A program made the translations under genes and the position numbers. Shown one piece after another: positions 21,723-33,503 of a stretch of DNA of 64,000 nt; the stretch's first letter is position 1, and the number at the start of each line of letters is the position of its first letter. Source of the DNA: Hymenoscyphus infarciens (taxonomy: Eukaryota; Ascomycota; Leotiomycetes; Helotiales; Helotiaceae); the NCBI GenBank assembly GCA_001414345.1, contig LLCB01000271.1, positions 1 to 64,000 of the forward strand, given 5' to 3'. The notes under the pieces are model-generated. The model searched no databases, was not told where the DNA came from, and saw nothing but the letters and a program-made list of their open reading frames with translations.

Positions 21723-23471
21723 GTTTTAAGTATAATATTTATTAGTACTATTATATAAACTATATTACTTAGGCCTATAGGCTACCTTATTCTCTTTAGA
21801 GTACTTAAAGACTTATTTATCTTCTAATTCCGATTCTACTTCTAAAGTAGAAGACGATTTACTATTATATTATAGAGAGTTTAGAGCTAAATAGAGAGAT
21901 ATTCTAAACTATAGTACTAATATCTTATAACTTAGCGTTTTAGCAGGTCTTCTTATCTATAGCTAAAAGATTATTTACTATCTTAGTAAAGTTATAATTC
22001 TAGTATCTCTTAAGAGTAGTAGACGCGTTTTAAAGCTAAAGTATAATCTTATTTTATTCTATATATAAAAGAACCTTTTTAATTCTAGTATCTCTCTAAG
22101 TATAACCTTACTTAAAAAGTAACCTTTTAAAGTTAGTAAAAGTTTCTTTAATATAATCTTATTCTAATTCTACTTCTATCTCTTTTAACCTTTATACTAG
22201 CTACTAGGACTTAGTTTATAACTAAGTAATTATAGTCTTTTAGTTTAAGAGAGGTTTAAAGTAGAGTTAGATAATATTTAGTTAAGATTAATAGTAATAA
22301 CTTAGCTAAGAGCTCGCTTCTAAGTTTCGTCTTAATAGAAAGCGTATTTTAACTGATTTATATCTAATTTAAGGTTTAGGAAGTAGTAGGAAGTTTATTA
22401 AAGATAGAGGCTTATAAGTAAAAGAGGTCTAAGTATAGGCTTTAAAAAGTAAAGGAGGGTTTAAATAAAGGTTTAAAAGAGAGTTAGATCGGTGAGAGTT
22501 TAGAGGCGGAGTAATTTTTTTTCTTTTTTTTTTTAAGTTATTAACTTTATAGTTCACTTATAATTATATCTATCTTATCTAACTAATCGTTTTATTCTTT
22601 ATTTTTATACTACTATCTTGTCTATATATTATCTATATTTAAGAAGTCTTACTTATTATTTTATTAAGATCTTCTAGGTCTTAGTATATAGTTATAGATT
22701 AGAGAGGGTTTAGAAGGTCTTTTAAAAAGAGAGGTAGCTCTAGAAGAGAGTTATTAGAAGGTATTAGAGGTAGCTGCTTATAGCTAAAAGAGATATAAAT
22801 TTAAGCTTAGAAGTAGAAGAGGGTTAGATTAGAGAGAGTTTAAAAATAAAGTATTTTATTAACTTTAAATTATAAGATTACTTATCTATCTTTCTAGCTT
22901 AACTAGCTAATTCCTTATTTCTTAATTCTCTACTTCTAAAGCTTATATAACTAACTATATCTAGTCTATATTTAAGAAGTCCTACTAGTCTCTTTAACTA
23001 TTATTTTATTAAGATCTTCTAGATCTTAGTATATAGTTACTATTTAGGTAGCTTTTAGAAAGAGGGGTAGCTCTAGAAGAGCGTTTAATACCTTATAGTA
23101 GAACTAGGTTTAATATTTTAAAGATATCGATTTAAGAGAGAGAGAGAGATAAGATTAGATTTAGAAGTCTTCTAGATAACTATTATAAGTCGACTTATTT
23201 ACTAAATCTAAGGTTATTAGAACTCTTAGGAACACTTAGTATATTCTAATCTCTTAATATATACTAAAACCCGATTTTTACTAGCTATCTATATAAATAC
23301 TAAACCCTAGTATTACTAGCTATCTAGGTAGTCTCTAATTACCTAGCTATATAAAGATATTATTATAATATTCTAAATTAAGAGTAAATCAACTTCTAAA
23401 CAAAGAGTAATAATAAGCTTAAAAGAGATATTATTAAGGCTATTACTAGTAGAGAAGAGTTATTATTTTTA

Positions 23472-23946
23472 TATAATAGTACGAAATATATATAACTATA
23501 GTAGAGGTATATAAGAGTATATATAGTAGAATAACGTATATAGATACTAGGTACTAATATAGAAGAAAATAATAACTATCTCTCTTCTATACTAAATATA
23601 AACGTCTATATATAAGAGGTTAGAAGCTTCTAAGTTCTAATAATAATAATAACCGAGCTCTACTTAATATAGCTAATACTAAATAATAAGAGCTAAAAAG
23701 CTAAATATATAACCTCTAAACCTTTAGAAAGCTAAATATATAATATCTAACTCTTAATCCCTTCTATATATAAATATTAGATATTAATACCTTTAATACT
23801 TTACTTATATAAGTATTAGTTATTTATAATCTTAGCCCTAGGTATATTAGAGGTATTAGTAGTACTTAAGAGTATTAGCAGTTTCACGAATACTAATAAT
23901 TTAGAATAGTGCTATTATAAATAATCTAGGATAGCGTGCTATTATA
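23472..23946 (+). repeat. 3' LTR of inner element (475 bp)
   Basis: The right-hand partner of 18924-19399. GATTA follows directly at 23947-23951, and the interrupted outer element resumes with GATTTAGAAGCCTTCG. Confidence 0.85.
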
Positions 23947-24291
23947 GATTAGATTTAGAAGCCTTCGTAATAACTATAGTATATTAACTTATTTACTAAA
24001 CCTATATATAGTAGTCTCTATATAGAGAGAGTTATTAAAAGCTTCTAGAATACTTAGCGTATTCCTACTTTCTTAATATATAAAACACGATTTTTAATAG
24101 CTATCTATATAGATACTAAACCCTAGTATTACTAGCTATCTAGGTAGTCTTCGATTACCTAGCTATTTAAGGATATTATCGTTCTAGTCTAAATCTAAGC
24201 CGAGTTATATTCGAAAATAAAAGAAGCGATAAAAAGCTTAAAAGAGATATTATAAATACTGTTACTAGTAAAGAAGAGTTTATTCTTTTTA

Positions 24292-24604
24292 TATAATAGT
24301 ATAAAATATATACTACTAGAGAAGAGATATATAGAAGTACGTTTAAGATAGAATAACGTATATAAATACTAGATACTAATATAGAAGAAAAGGATAAACT
24401 AGCCTTTTCTAACTCTAGAAAAGTAGACTACTATATATAAGAGGTTTAGATAAAAAGGTCTAAAATCGACAAATATTATACGTTAGCTAATATAAAAGCC
24501 TAAATCTATATAACCTTTCTAAAACAGATAATATAAGATAATAACTACTAAAACCTCTATACGTAGCAGATACTCCTAGCTATCTAGAATAGTATACTAT
24601 TATA
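24292..24604 (+). repeat. 3' LTR of outer element (313 bp)
   Basis: The partner of 16796-17108, with the target duplication TAAAT immediately after it at 24605-24609. Confidence 0.85.
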
Positions 24605-25503
24605 TAAATTTTAAGATATATAAAAGATAGCACTTTTTATTCTATATTATAAGTTTAAATAAACTATTATAAAAGAGTGTTTTAATACTATTTTTAAAGA
24701 TTATTCTAAACTATTAAGAATAGAGAATATAAGAGAATATATCTCTACTATCTCTACTAGCTAAAGATAGACTAGAGAGTATAAAACTATAGATTACTGT
24801 TTTTGTTTTTCTAACTAGATTAGCACTTCTCTTCTTTCTATAGGTTTCTATTTATATCTTTTCTTACTTTTATAGCTATTCTTTCTTAATATATTCTCTC
24901 TCTAGTCTTTAATACGTCTATCTCTTCTAAATCTATATAAGGCGAAATTTCTTTCTATATCTAGTAGAGAGAATAGAAAGGTTTATATACTACTCTATTA
25001 TATTTTAGTAGAAGTATATAAAGTAAGATAGTGTATAAGAGAAGTTCTAGAGAGTGTTTAGTACTATCTCTTATAAACTAATCTATTTTACGTTTTATTT
25101 AAAGTTACTCTTTCTCTTCTAGCTACTTCTATTCTATACTTCTTACTCTTCTCTCTCTTTCTAGCCTCTCTTTTATAATTATTCTCTCTCTTCTATTATA
25201 TTATATAAGTAGAGTTAGTCTATTCTATTATATTCTAATATAGTAGAGTATTCTTTCTTATTCTAATACCTAGAAGCGTTTAGATAAGGAAATCTAAAAC
25301 GCTACTATAGATTCTCTTATTTTTAGAAAGATATAGAAGAGATATAAAGTAAAGCTAGACTTAAAATACTAAGTCTTAGATAAATATAATATATAGAAAC
25401 TTATTTTACTAATATAAAATCTAGTTTATATTTGAGTTTTTCAAAGTTTAGATAGAATATTTTAATCTTCTAATAAAAATATTAATATTCTAGAAATAAC
25501 TTA

Positions 25504-25932
25504 GAGTCTATTTAGCTAGTATATTTTCTAGATAGTTTAGAATATATCTTACTAAAAAGAATTTATAATATTATTAGATAATTTACTATATTTAATAACT
25601 TAAAATATACTAAATCGTTTAGCTTATATATTTTTAAAGCTAGATAATTTAGTAAAATAATCTAATACTTATATAAAAGATTATCTCTACTAAAAAAACG
25701 TAAATATTCTATTATTATTAAAACTACGATAATTAGAAAAAATCCTAGTATATCTTTCTTATCTACTTACGCTAGTATTATAAATCTAGGTCTAAGCTAT
25801 ATAAGCTAAACGATTATAGAATATATTATCTAAATATTTAGATAATAAATAAATATATATTATACTACTTTTGAAAGATTTAGATATATTTAATAGACTA
25901 TTTATAATTATTCTAGAATATTATAAAATAGC
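25504..25932. mobile_element. PIF/Harbinger-like non-autonomous element, copy 1
   Basis: It begins GAGTCTATTTAGCTAG and is alignable along its whole length to the copy at 27505-27953, sharing segments such as AAAACTACGATAATTAGA and TTAGATAATAAATAAATATA. TTA occurs on both sides (25501-25503 and 25933-25935). The right terminus is eroded: the inverted copy of the start is only partly present. Confidence 0.55.
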
Positions 25933-27504
25933 TTAATTTAAGAAGAAGAGTTTAAAGAAAAGAAAGAGAAAGAGAGTTATATAGAGATATTAATAGATTA
26001 GTAAGAGAATTAAGAACTACTAGTAGTAAGTTATTATTATAAAAAAATAGATATAGACTCTTCTTTTATATATAGTATTAGATATAAGCGTTAGAGACAA
26101 TTTTAATACTTTATTAAGAGTATTAGTATCTAAGTCTAAAAATATAGAATTAGTCTCTCTAAAACTAATTATTATAATATACTATTATTAAATCTTTATA
26201 AAGTAATAGATAATAAGAAAACCCTTCTAATTTAAACTAGGTTTTATATCTAGAGAGATATAAAGTAACTATTAGTAGAAGATAATATCTAGAATATAAT
26301 AGTAGTAGTAATAGATTAAGAGCTAATTTTAATAAGCACTTTTAAAAAGTTCTTCTCTTATACTAAGTATCTTCTTTAATAATAATATAAATATTCTTTT
26401 ATAAAATATAAGATATACTTTTCTAAACTAATTAAAAATATAAATAAAGTTATTAGAAAATACTTAAAATTTAGAAAGTTTTTATATAGATTAAAATACT
26501 CTTTTAATATATATAATAGAATAGATATATAGAGATAATACTCGTATTTAGTTTTATTCTAAGTATTTAATAAAAGTAGTTATATATTATAAGTAGATAT
26601 AGTTTATATAAATAAAGAAGTTATTAAAATAAGTCTTAAAAGAAACTATTATATAAAGCTCGACTTTCTTAAGTATATCTCTACTACTTTTCTAGATATA
26701 TCCTTTATTAAAAACTCTTTTAAATTATTAAACACTTTTAATCTAACTTTTTTTCTCTAAACTTTACTTAATACTAATACTAAAGAGAATCTTTAGTAGT
26801 TTATAATAAATAGTAAAATAACTACTTTACTTATTTTATTTTAAAAAGCTTAAGTAATAAGTCTAGAATAATATTATTTATAGTATATAAATCTTTAAGC
26901 GCTTAGCTTAAAACTTTATAAGATATTTAAAAGTAATATTAATAGAATTAAAGTAGTTAAAAAGAATTTTTCTAGTAGATTAGAAGTTTATAATAAATAT
27001 TCTTACTAGAATAATAAAAGTAATTAAGAGATAATAGATAAAGAGCCTCTATAATCACTTAAAGAAGAACTATAGAGAATTCTTATATAAGCTTCTAATT
27101 AATAAAGTAATCTATCTAAATACTTATATATATCAAAGAATACTTTTTTAGTTTTAATAATAGTAATAATAATATTTAAGAAAAGTAGAAACTAGTATAA
27201 ATTTACTATAATATCTTTCTATAAAATAAATATTATATTTTAAGTATTAGATATTAGATATTAAATTATAAAAGATTAGATTTTAATCTACTTATATAGA
27301 AAAGATAATTATTATACTATAGCTACTAATTATATCTTATAATTTTCAAATATATAATATAATAATATTAATACTCTAGAAATAGACTAGATAGCTTTTC
27401 TAGAGTCTTATTTTCTATTTTATCTAAGATAATATTAAATCTTATCTAAAAATAACTTTTAGAAAATATAAATTATATCTTATTTCGTTCTTTATAATAA
27501 TAAG

Positions 27505-27953
27505 AGCCTGTTTAGCTAGTATAATTTTTGAATATTTTAGAATATATACTACTAAAAAGGCGTTATAATAATAATAGATAATTTAATATATTTAACACTT
27601 TAATATATACTAAATTGTTTAGTCTATATATTTTTTAAGTAAGATTATTTAGCGAAATAATCTAATATTTATATAAAAGATTATCTCTACTAAAAAAAGT
27701 TATTATCTTATTATTACTAAAACTACGATAATTAGAATATATCTAAGTATATCTTTTTTCTTACTTAAGTATATTACTACCGTTCTAAGACAAAATACTA
27801 GCTCTAAGATATTAGATATATAAGCTAAACGATTACTAAATATACTATCTAAATAATTAGATAATAAATAAATATATACTATACTACTTTTAAAAGGTTC
27901 TAGTATATTTATTAGATAATTTAATATTATCTTATAGCTAGCTAAATAGGCTC
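27505..27953. mobile_element. PIF/Harbinger-like MITE, copy 2
   Basis: A 449-bp element has 16-bp terminal inverted repeats, GAGCCTGTTTAGCTAG and CTAGCTAAATAGGCTC (one mismatch). It is flanked by the 3-bp duplication TAA (27502-27504 and 27954-27956). A short TWA-type duplication with G-rich TG-TTT ends is the pattern of PIF/Harbinger elements. It is too short to encode a transposase. It lies 250 bp from the 3' end of the transcription-factor gene. Confidence 0.7.
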
Positions 27954-28229
27954 TAATCCTAGTATAAAAAAATCAACTATTATATTACTAGTAGAGATAG
28001 AAGTCGTGAAATACGTTCTCGCTTAATACTAAAGTATCTATAAAGAGTAGGCTTTCGTAGCCTATATATTTGATAATATTATAGCGAACTTATAATTCTA
28101 TATATCTAAATATACTCTAATAGAGTTAATATATTTATACTCTAATAAATAAATCTAATGTTAACTAGATCTATACTAATATTATATTAACGCGTAGTAT
28201 ATAAACATCTTCCCCTCGTTCTCTTACTC

Positions 28230-30570
28230 TTACGTATCACCCGCCACGGGATCCGAAGCCTTCGACCTCAAATGTGCTAAAATATGCGGATACAGCTCTT
28301 TAAACCTCCCTGCAATCCCCGCGACCAGCGAATTAGCATGATTATCAATTACCTCTAGCATCGCCGCACCGACCAGCCGGATCTTCTCGACGCACGACTC
28401 ACCGTTTAGTCGCACGTTCTCCAGACTGCTCGTATGCAGGATGTACAACATGTCCTCTGCTATGCGGACTTTCTGGAGGAGCAGTGCCGAGGACTCGTGG
28501 CTGCGCGTGGGGTGCTCGGCCATGAGCGCCGGGGATGGATAGTCTGCGCCGGAGCCTGGAGATGGGTTATTCAGTGGGAGGAAGGTAGGCCATAATGGCG
28601 AGAGGGTGTAGCAGGGCGCGAAGCTGGCTGTCATGGCTTGCACGATAACCAGACGCAGACACTGGTACGAGACTTGCAGATTGATCCGCTGGAGGGCAAA
28701 AGCACGAATTGGAGGTGGTGTGTTGTCGTTCTCCTGGCCGAAGTAGAAGGTCGCAGGTGAGAGGGAGAGCGTGGGATTGGCGCGGAGACAGGTTGGTGCG
28801 TCGCTTAGGGATGTCTCGAAGGCCATGTAGAGGTTGTTGAGGTGTGAGAGCTCGGCTAGCGTGGGCGAACGACCTTGGTTTTGGTTTTCTGCGTCTTCTA
28901 CCCCGCGACATCGGTCCCGAAGTGCGTCGGTCTCGAGAAGGACTAGGTAGGCTGTGCGCCAGAGATCTTGGTTGAGGTTAAATCCGGTGACTAGTCGGGG
29001 TACTGAGTCGCTAGGAGCGATTGGATCTTCGCCTTCTAGGCTGCTGGAGTACTGGACGGTGATACCGCTCTCTAGCAAGTAGCGCCCAAGTGTAATGTGG
29101 TGTTTCCCGAGAATCCCAGCGGATTTGTCGCCTGTAAATAGGACCCAGAAGAGACGACGACATAGCTGGCTTTCCACCTCGTCCATTCTGGCATACGACG
29201 TTTCCTCGTGTAGTCGCAAGTCTTCTGCCAAAGCAATTGCGGATTCTAGCTCGTCCCATGTTGTTCGTGGTTGTCCAACAGAGTGTGTATATCCCGACTG
29301 GAAGTAGCGGATTGCAATCGAAGACGATGTAGGCTGTTCCGTCTCACGGTATAGCTCCAAGCTGCGCTTCGATGCGCGATAGAATTTGTCTGCTATCAAA
29401 GAGCCTTCGCTGAAAATGGTGCTCGGGACAATTGCCGCTGATATCCCACACAAAGCCACTGTGAGCGTGAAGACTTGAAGATCTACTTCTCTTCTTTCGA
29501 TACCCGGTTGAAGGAGGCAGAGCCCAAGCTCAATCTTTGGTCGGTACACAAGTGGCATAAGTGGATAAAGGCAGTCGAAGAAGTGATTCACACAAGATCT
29601 TGCAAGTGATGGCATGGATTTGCCCAGCCCAAGGTTGTCGACTTCTGTTTCCAAATCATCGTAAATAGCAGCAAATCGCGCTGCTGATGTGATATGCAGA
29701 CTTTGAGACCACGTAAAGTCCGGTGAAAGCGCAGAACCTTGGTTTGGTATCAGTCTGGCGGCGGAGTGTGCGCTGCTGGCAGGGCTTGCATGCTGTGTGC
29801 CAAGGTTGCCATCAGGGGCCAAGGGAGACATGGAGGTTGAATAAGAAGGGTGGCGATGAGCTTCACCCGAGGAGAAGTGGGTGGTTGATTGTGGTGCCAG
29901 GGCAGTCTGGTCGGAGCCATTATCGCTGGATTCACCTTTGTTGTTCTCGGATGCTGGTCGGGGCCCTCGTTTGCGCTGTTGAATCGAGAAGCGACAAACC
30001 AGCGACCTATTTTCGCAGTTCGCACAGCTGGGGCGGCGGAGATCACACTATGCACCATGTCAGTCCTAATTTTGAAAGGATACGAATGAGATGAAGCTGA
30101 AAAGGACAAGAAGAGATGCCTATTGGTTGTATATGTATAATAGAAAATGAAAGCCCCGACATATATACATCCAACAGGGACAGGTATATAGACAATTGCT
30201 GCTGTAAGGTTATGTAACCAAAAAACCAACCATATATTATATTCTTGAACGTTTACTTCAAAAATAATTGCTTCTAAAAAGGCACCTAACAAGGGTAAGA
30301 TTAGAGGTACGTCTGTAGGCCAAGTACATAGCTGGAAAAACATATGCCCAACGATGAATTCAATGAACGCGTCAAAGACTTATGCACTAGCCAGCTGACA
30401 ATAGCCACGGTGACAGGAAATGCGGTGTAGCGAAATTGAACGAGCATAACTCTGGATATGTGGCACAATGCAAGAAAACTCGCTCACTCACTCACTTTAA
30501 TTTTCTTTGCGCGACAATAGTCGCAGGCCTGGGTCAGGCGCTGCAGAGGGCGATCACGATCGTGTGGCAT
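28230..30570 (-). CDS. Zn(II)2Cys6 transcription factor with fungal-specific TF domain
   Basis: Exon 1 is 30496-30570 (25 codons, ACC before the ATG) and exon 2 is 28230-30047, giving 630 residues. Exon 1 ends CDYCRAKKIK before GTGAGT. Exon 2 begins CDLRRPSCANC after a CTGAC branch and CATAG. Together they form a perfect binuclear cluster, C-x2-C-x6-C-x6-C-x2-C-x6-C, with Cys at 16, 19, 26, 33, 36 and 43, followed by the basic stretch QQRKRGPRP. A Ser/Gln-rich linker leads to the regulatory domain (middle homology region) at about 170-370, including CVNHFFDCLYPLMPLV and LCRRLFWVLFTGDKS. It is a nuclear DNA-binding regulator expected to bind CGG-type half sites; its target pathway is unknown. 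The intron is unusually long (448 nt) for this genome. If only exon 2 were annotated, from the ATG at 29831, the DNA-binding domain would be lost. Coding composition shows no RIP damage although both flanks are saturated. Confidence 0.85.
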
Positions 30571-30890
30571 GGTCGCCCGCCTACCCCTGTCTCTGGAGAT
30601 TGATAGAGCTTAGGCATGTGCTGGGACGGTGAATCTCGTCGTCGCTATCGAAAGCCGCGGGACCTGCGTTGGTGTTGTTGTGTAGATGTTCTGCCGTATA
30701 TTGTCGTCCGCGGATGAACCCTAAGGACGTTGAGCGCGATTTATCCACGGCTCGTATACCACTAGACCGAGGATGGCGCTAGAAGTACCCCGCACTCTCG
30801 GCAACCGTAGGGTCACCACAGGCATACTTTTCCTACCCTCCGTGAGGCCGTGCCCTTGATAAAGACACCACCCTTATGTAGCTTCTTTAG
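30571..30890 (-). promoter_or_regulatory. upstream region of the transcription-factor gene
   Basis: About 320 bp of ordinary composition lie between the ATG and the second AT-rich block, whose edge is near 30890. I see no clear TATA box, and no other gene shares this region. Confidence 0.35.
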
Positions 30891-30977
30891 TACGAAGGAC
30901 ACGTATAAATCTATAACCTACACAGCCCCCTATAAAATTAAGCCCCCGAGGCCTCTTAACTAGATTTAGCTATTCTA

Positions 30978-31150
30978 CTAGTAAGCTAATAAGTAAGCTA
31001 TCGAGTAAACCACCGAGTAATATTAAAAAGTAATCTAAGTAGTAAGCTATTAGAATTAATAAGCTTTCTCTATCGAGTAATCAAATAAGTAAGCTATTAA
31101 GTAAGCTATTAAGTAAACTATCTAGTAAACTATCTAGTAAACTATATTAA
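30978..31150 (+). repeat. 12-bp AGTAAGCTA-type repeat cluster
   Basis: Units such as AAGTAAGCTATT and AGTAAACTATCT recur at about 12-bp spacing, opening the second AT-rich block. Further clusters of the same unit lie at 32886, 43938 and 58148, and in reverse orientation at 36.2, 41.6, 54.3 and 54.5 kb. Confidence 0.7.
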
Positions 31151-32885
31151 TAACCTATTCTACTAGTAAGCTACTAAATAAGCTATACTTCTTAAGTATC
31201 GTTTATTAGAATTAATATATAAGTCGTTAACCTTATAAACTAGTAAACTTACTTAATAAGTAACTATAGCTTATAAAGGAATAAAATTAAAGTATAACTT
31301 TTTATTATTTATATAATAAAATAAACTATTTAAGCTATTATTAAGTATACTACTCTACTCTAATACTACTTATACTAACTACCTATATTACTTACCTATA
31401 ACTAGTATACTTACTCTAATAGTATTTAGAAAAGGTTAACTTATTTAATATTAGCTATATAATACTTAAAGCTATAAAAATAACTTATAATCTTATTATA
31501 TTTAACCTTATCTAACTTAATTTCGTTACTTAACTCTATTATACCTTCTAGTAATATTATATTTAAGTATAGTAATAATAAAGACGTTAATATAGTAGAT
31601 ACTCCTAAGAGTCTTCTAGACTAGGTATAGTAAGACTAGACTATTATACTATAAGTATTTATATAAATCTAAGTATAATTATATAAAGAGCTATAACTTA
31701 CTTACTAAAGTAGATATAGATTCTTACTCTAGTTTTAATTCCTTTTCTAAACCTAAAACCTTTATAATTCTTTTCTTTTATACTATTATAATATATAGCT
31801 TTATAGCTTCTAACAATATTATAGCTTCTAAGATAACCTTCTCTTTATCTAATCTCTTAAACCTCTCTATAATAACTTAGTTATGTCTTAATTCCTCTAA
31901 CTATCTATTTATATACTCTATTTAAATTAGAGCTTTATTCTTCTACTAAACTACTAGCTTCTTAGTAATAAGCTTAGATTTTACGTTTTTAAAAGCTAAC
32001 TAAATAATCTTATTAAGAATCTACTAAAGTATTTTATAAAAGCTTTAATTATAAAGACTAAGAGTCTATAATAAATCCTACTAGACTTTATTAAGAGTTT
32101 TAAATTTCTTAAAGTAGTTAGTTTTCTAGAAAAATTAAAAGATATTACTCTTTTATTTAATAGAAAGGTTAATTAAGATAATACTCTTTTATATTAATTT
32201 TAAAAGTAGAACATTGTTTATCTTCTTTTATAGATTAGTATATAATTCCTCTATAGTTAGTATAGATACCTACTCCTTAGTAAGTTAGTCTTAATAAATA
32301 ACTACTTATATATCCTTTTTAGAAGAAGACTCTTTATCTTTATTTTTATTTCTAGCTTTACCTTCCTTATTCTTATCTTTGTCTTCCTCTTTCTTATCTT
32401 AAACCCTCTCTCTAAGCTATTTAATACCTCTTATATTTTAGCTCTTATTTAGTTTTATCTTCTTTAAAGGAACTATAAAGCAAAGGTTACCTTTCTTATC
32501 TAGTAAGTATAGCTTTGTTCTCTTAGTAATATCTATACTCTTTTTTAGTAGTAGTAAGAAGACTAATTTCGTTATAATAATAATAGCTTATAAAGTAGTT
32601 AGTAAATAAAGAGATAGTAATTAATAGTAAAGATTAATAAAGTTAAAGAGATAATAGAAAAAGAGAGTAAGATTCGTTTTAAGTTAAGGCTATAATATTA
32701 ACTATATTAAATAAAGGTGAATTAAGAGAGTAAAAGGTAATAATATAAGTTAATTATAGTATTAAATTAAGAATTAACTAGGAATAAAGTTATAATACCT
32801 AGGCTACTTATAAAAGAATAGAAGAAAGTTTAAACTAAAGTTATAAGGTATAAGTAAGAAGGTTATAATCTATATAGTTAATAAA

Positions 32886-32962
32886 GTAAAGTATAAGTAA
32901 ACTAATAAGTAAGCTAATAAGTAAGCTAGTAAGTAAGCTAATAAGTAAGCTAGCGAGTAAGC
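32886..32962 (+). repeat. 12-bp AGTAAGCTA-type repeat cluster
   Basis: About six consecutive units (AAGTAAGCTAAT, AAGTAAGCTAGT, GAGTAAGC) are present. Variation at the third-to-last position and the GCGAG variant suggest an original unit richer in C and G. Confidence 0.75.
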
Positions 32963-33471
32963 CTTACTAAGATCTTAGTATAGGTAAGCTATCTATAGTC
33001 TTCTATAAGCTTATAAATCCTTTCTAGCTCGCTTTACCTTAAGAAGAGGAAGCTGCCGAGTAAGCTACTAAAAGTTAAGTAAGCTAGTAAGTAGTAAGCT
33101 TTAATTAATAAATAAGATATATTCTAGTATAAGTATAATAAGGCTTATCTATTAAGTTTTACGCTTCTTTATAAGAGACTACTCTATATCTATATTACTC
33201 TACTTAGTATAAATCTAGTTATAAGTAAATTATAATAATTACTATAGCTATAATAATATAGTTTTTATAACTTATTTTATAATTATATATAATGAATTAT
33301 CTAGAGGAGAGAAAAAAGCTATAAGAAATAAGTAGCTAAAAAAAACCTCTTTCTCTTTACTTAAAACTCTATTATAAAACTCTATTCTATCCTATATATT
33401 ATAGTAAGAAGAGAAGAGTATTAAAAAGGTAGTAAAAAACGCTTAGAGTATATACTATTATTTCTATCTAT

Positions 33472-33503
33472 CTATCTATCTATTTATCTATCTATCTATT
33501 TAT
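33472..33503. repeat. (TCTA)n microsatellite
   Basis: About eight TCTA/TTTA units in a row, flanked by ordinary AT-rich sequence. Confidence 0.8.

Larger units (their letters stand above)
18924..23946 (+). mobile_element. inner LTR retrotransposon (nested insertion)
   Basis: Direct repeats 18924-19399 (476 bp) and 23472-23946 (475 bp) are nearly identical. They start TATAATAG(C/T)ACG and end CG(T)(A/G)CTATTATA, with GATTA duplicated at 18919-18923 and 23947-23951. The internal region is 4.07 kb. Its right part (from about 20.98 kb) is homologous to the internal part of the outer element. Its left part is unique and contains, at about 20.2-20.6 kb on the plus strand, a highly charged coding-like stretch. 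Its stops are nearly all TAG or TAA where Gln would fit, so it may be a gag-like relic. I see no reverse transcriptase or integrase trace. It must be younger than the outer element. Confidence 0.85.
16796..24604 (+). mobile_element. outer LTR retrotransposon, interrupted by a second one
   Basis: Direct repeats of exactly 313 bp (16796-17108 and 24292-24604) bound this element. TAAAT lies at both outer edges (16791-16795 and 24605-24609). The LTRs begin TATAA and end ATTATA, expected RIP forms of TG...CA ends. Removing the inserted inner element and one target copy leaves about 2.15 kb of internal sequence, too short for a gag-pol gene, so it was non-autonomous or internally deleted. Orientation is uncertain and set by the shared LTR starts. 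The internal part has two copies of a unit starting GTTTTAG-TAGTTAA (17.55-17.65 kb). Confidence 0.85.
16450..28229. other. RIP-saturated AT-rich block 1
   Basis: From just after the transporter to the stop codon of the transcription factor, CA and TG are nearly absent, TA dominates and no reading frame of note survives on either strand. Identifiable contents are two nested LTR retrotransposons (16796-24604) and two inverted-repeat elements (25504-25932 and 27505-27953). The stretch 24610-25500 and the 1.5 kb between the two inverted-repeat elements hold nothing I can name. Confidence 0.9.

Noticed and set aside
29750..30343. 197-codon minus-strand frame with a hydrophobic N-terminal half
   Set aside because: It runs through the intron and then out of frame over exon 2 of the transcription factor; the Zn-cluster frame explains the region better.
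30978..31150. Reading the AGTAAGCTA clusters as a CRISPR array
   Set aside because: Units are contiguous 12-mers without spacers, and the host is eukaryotic.
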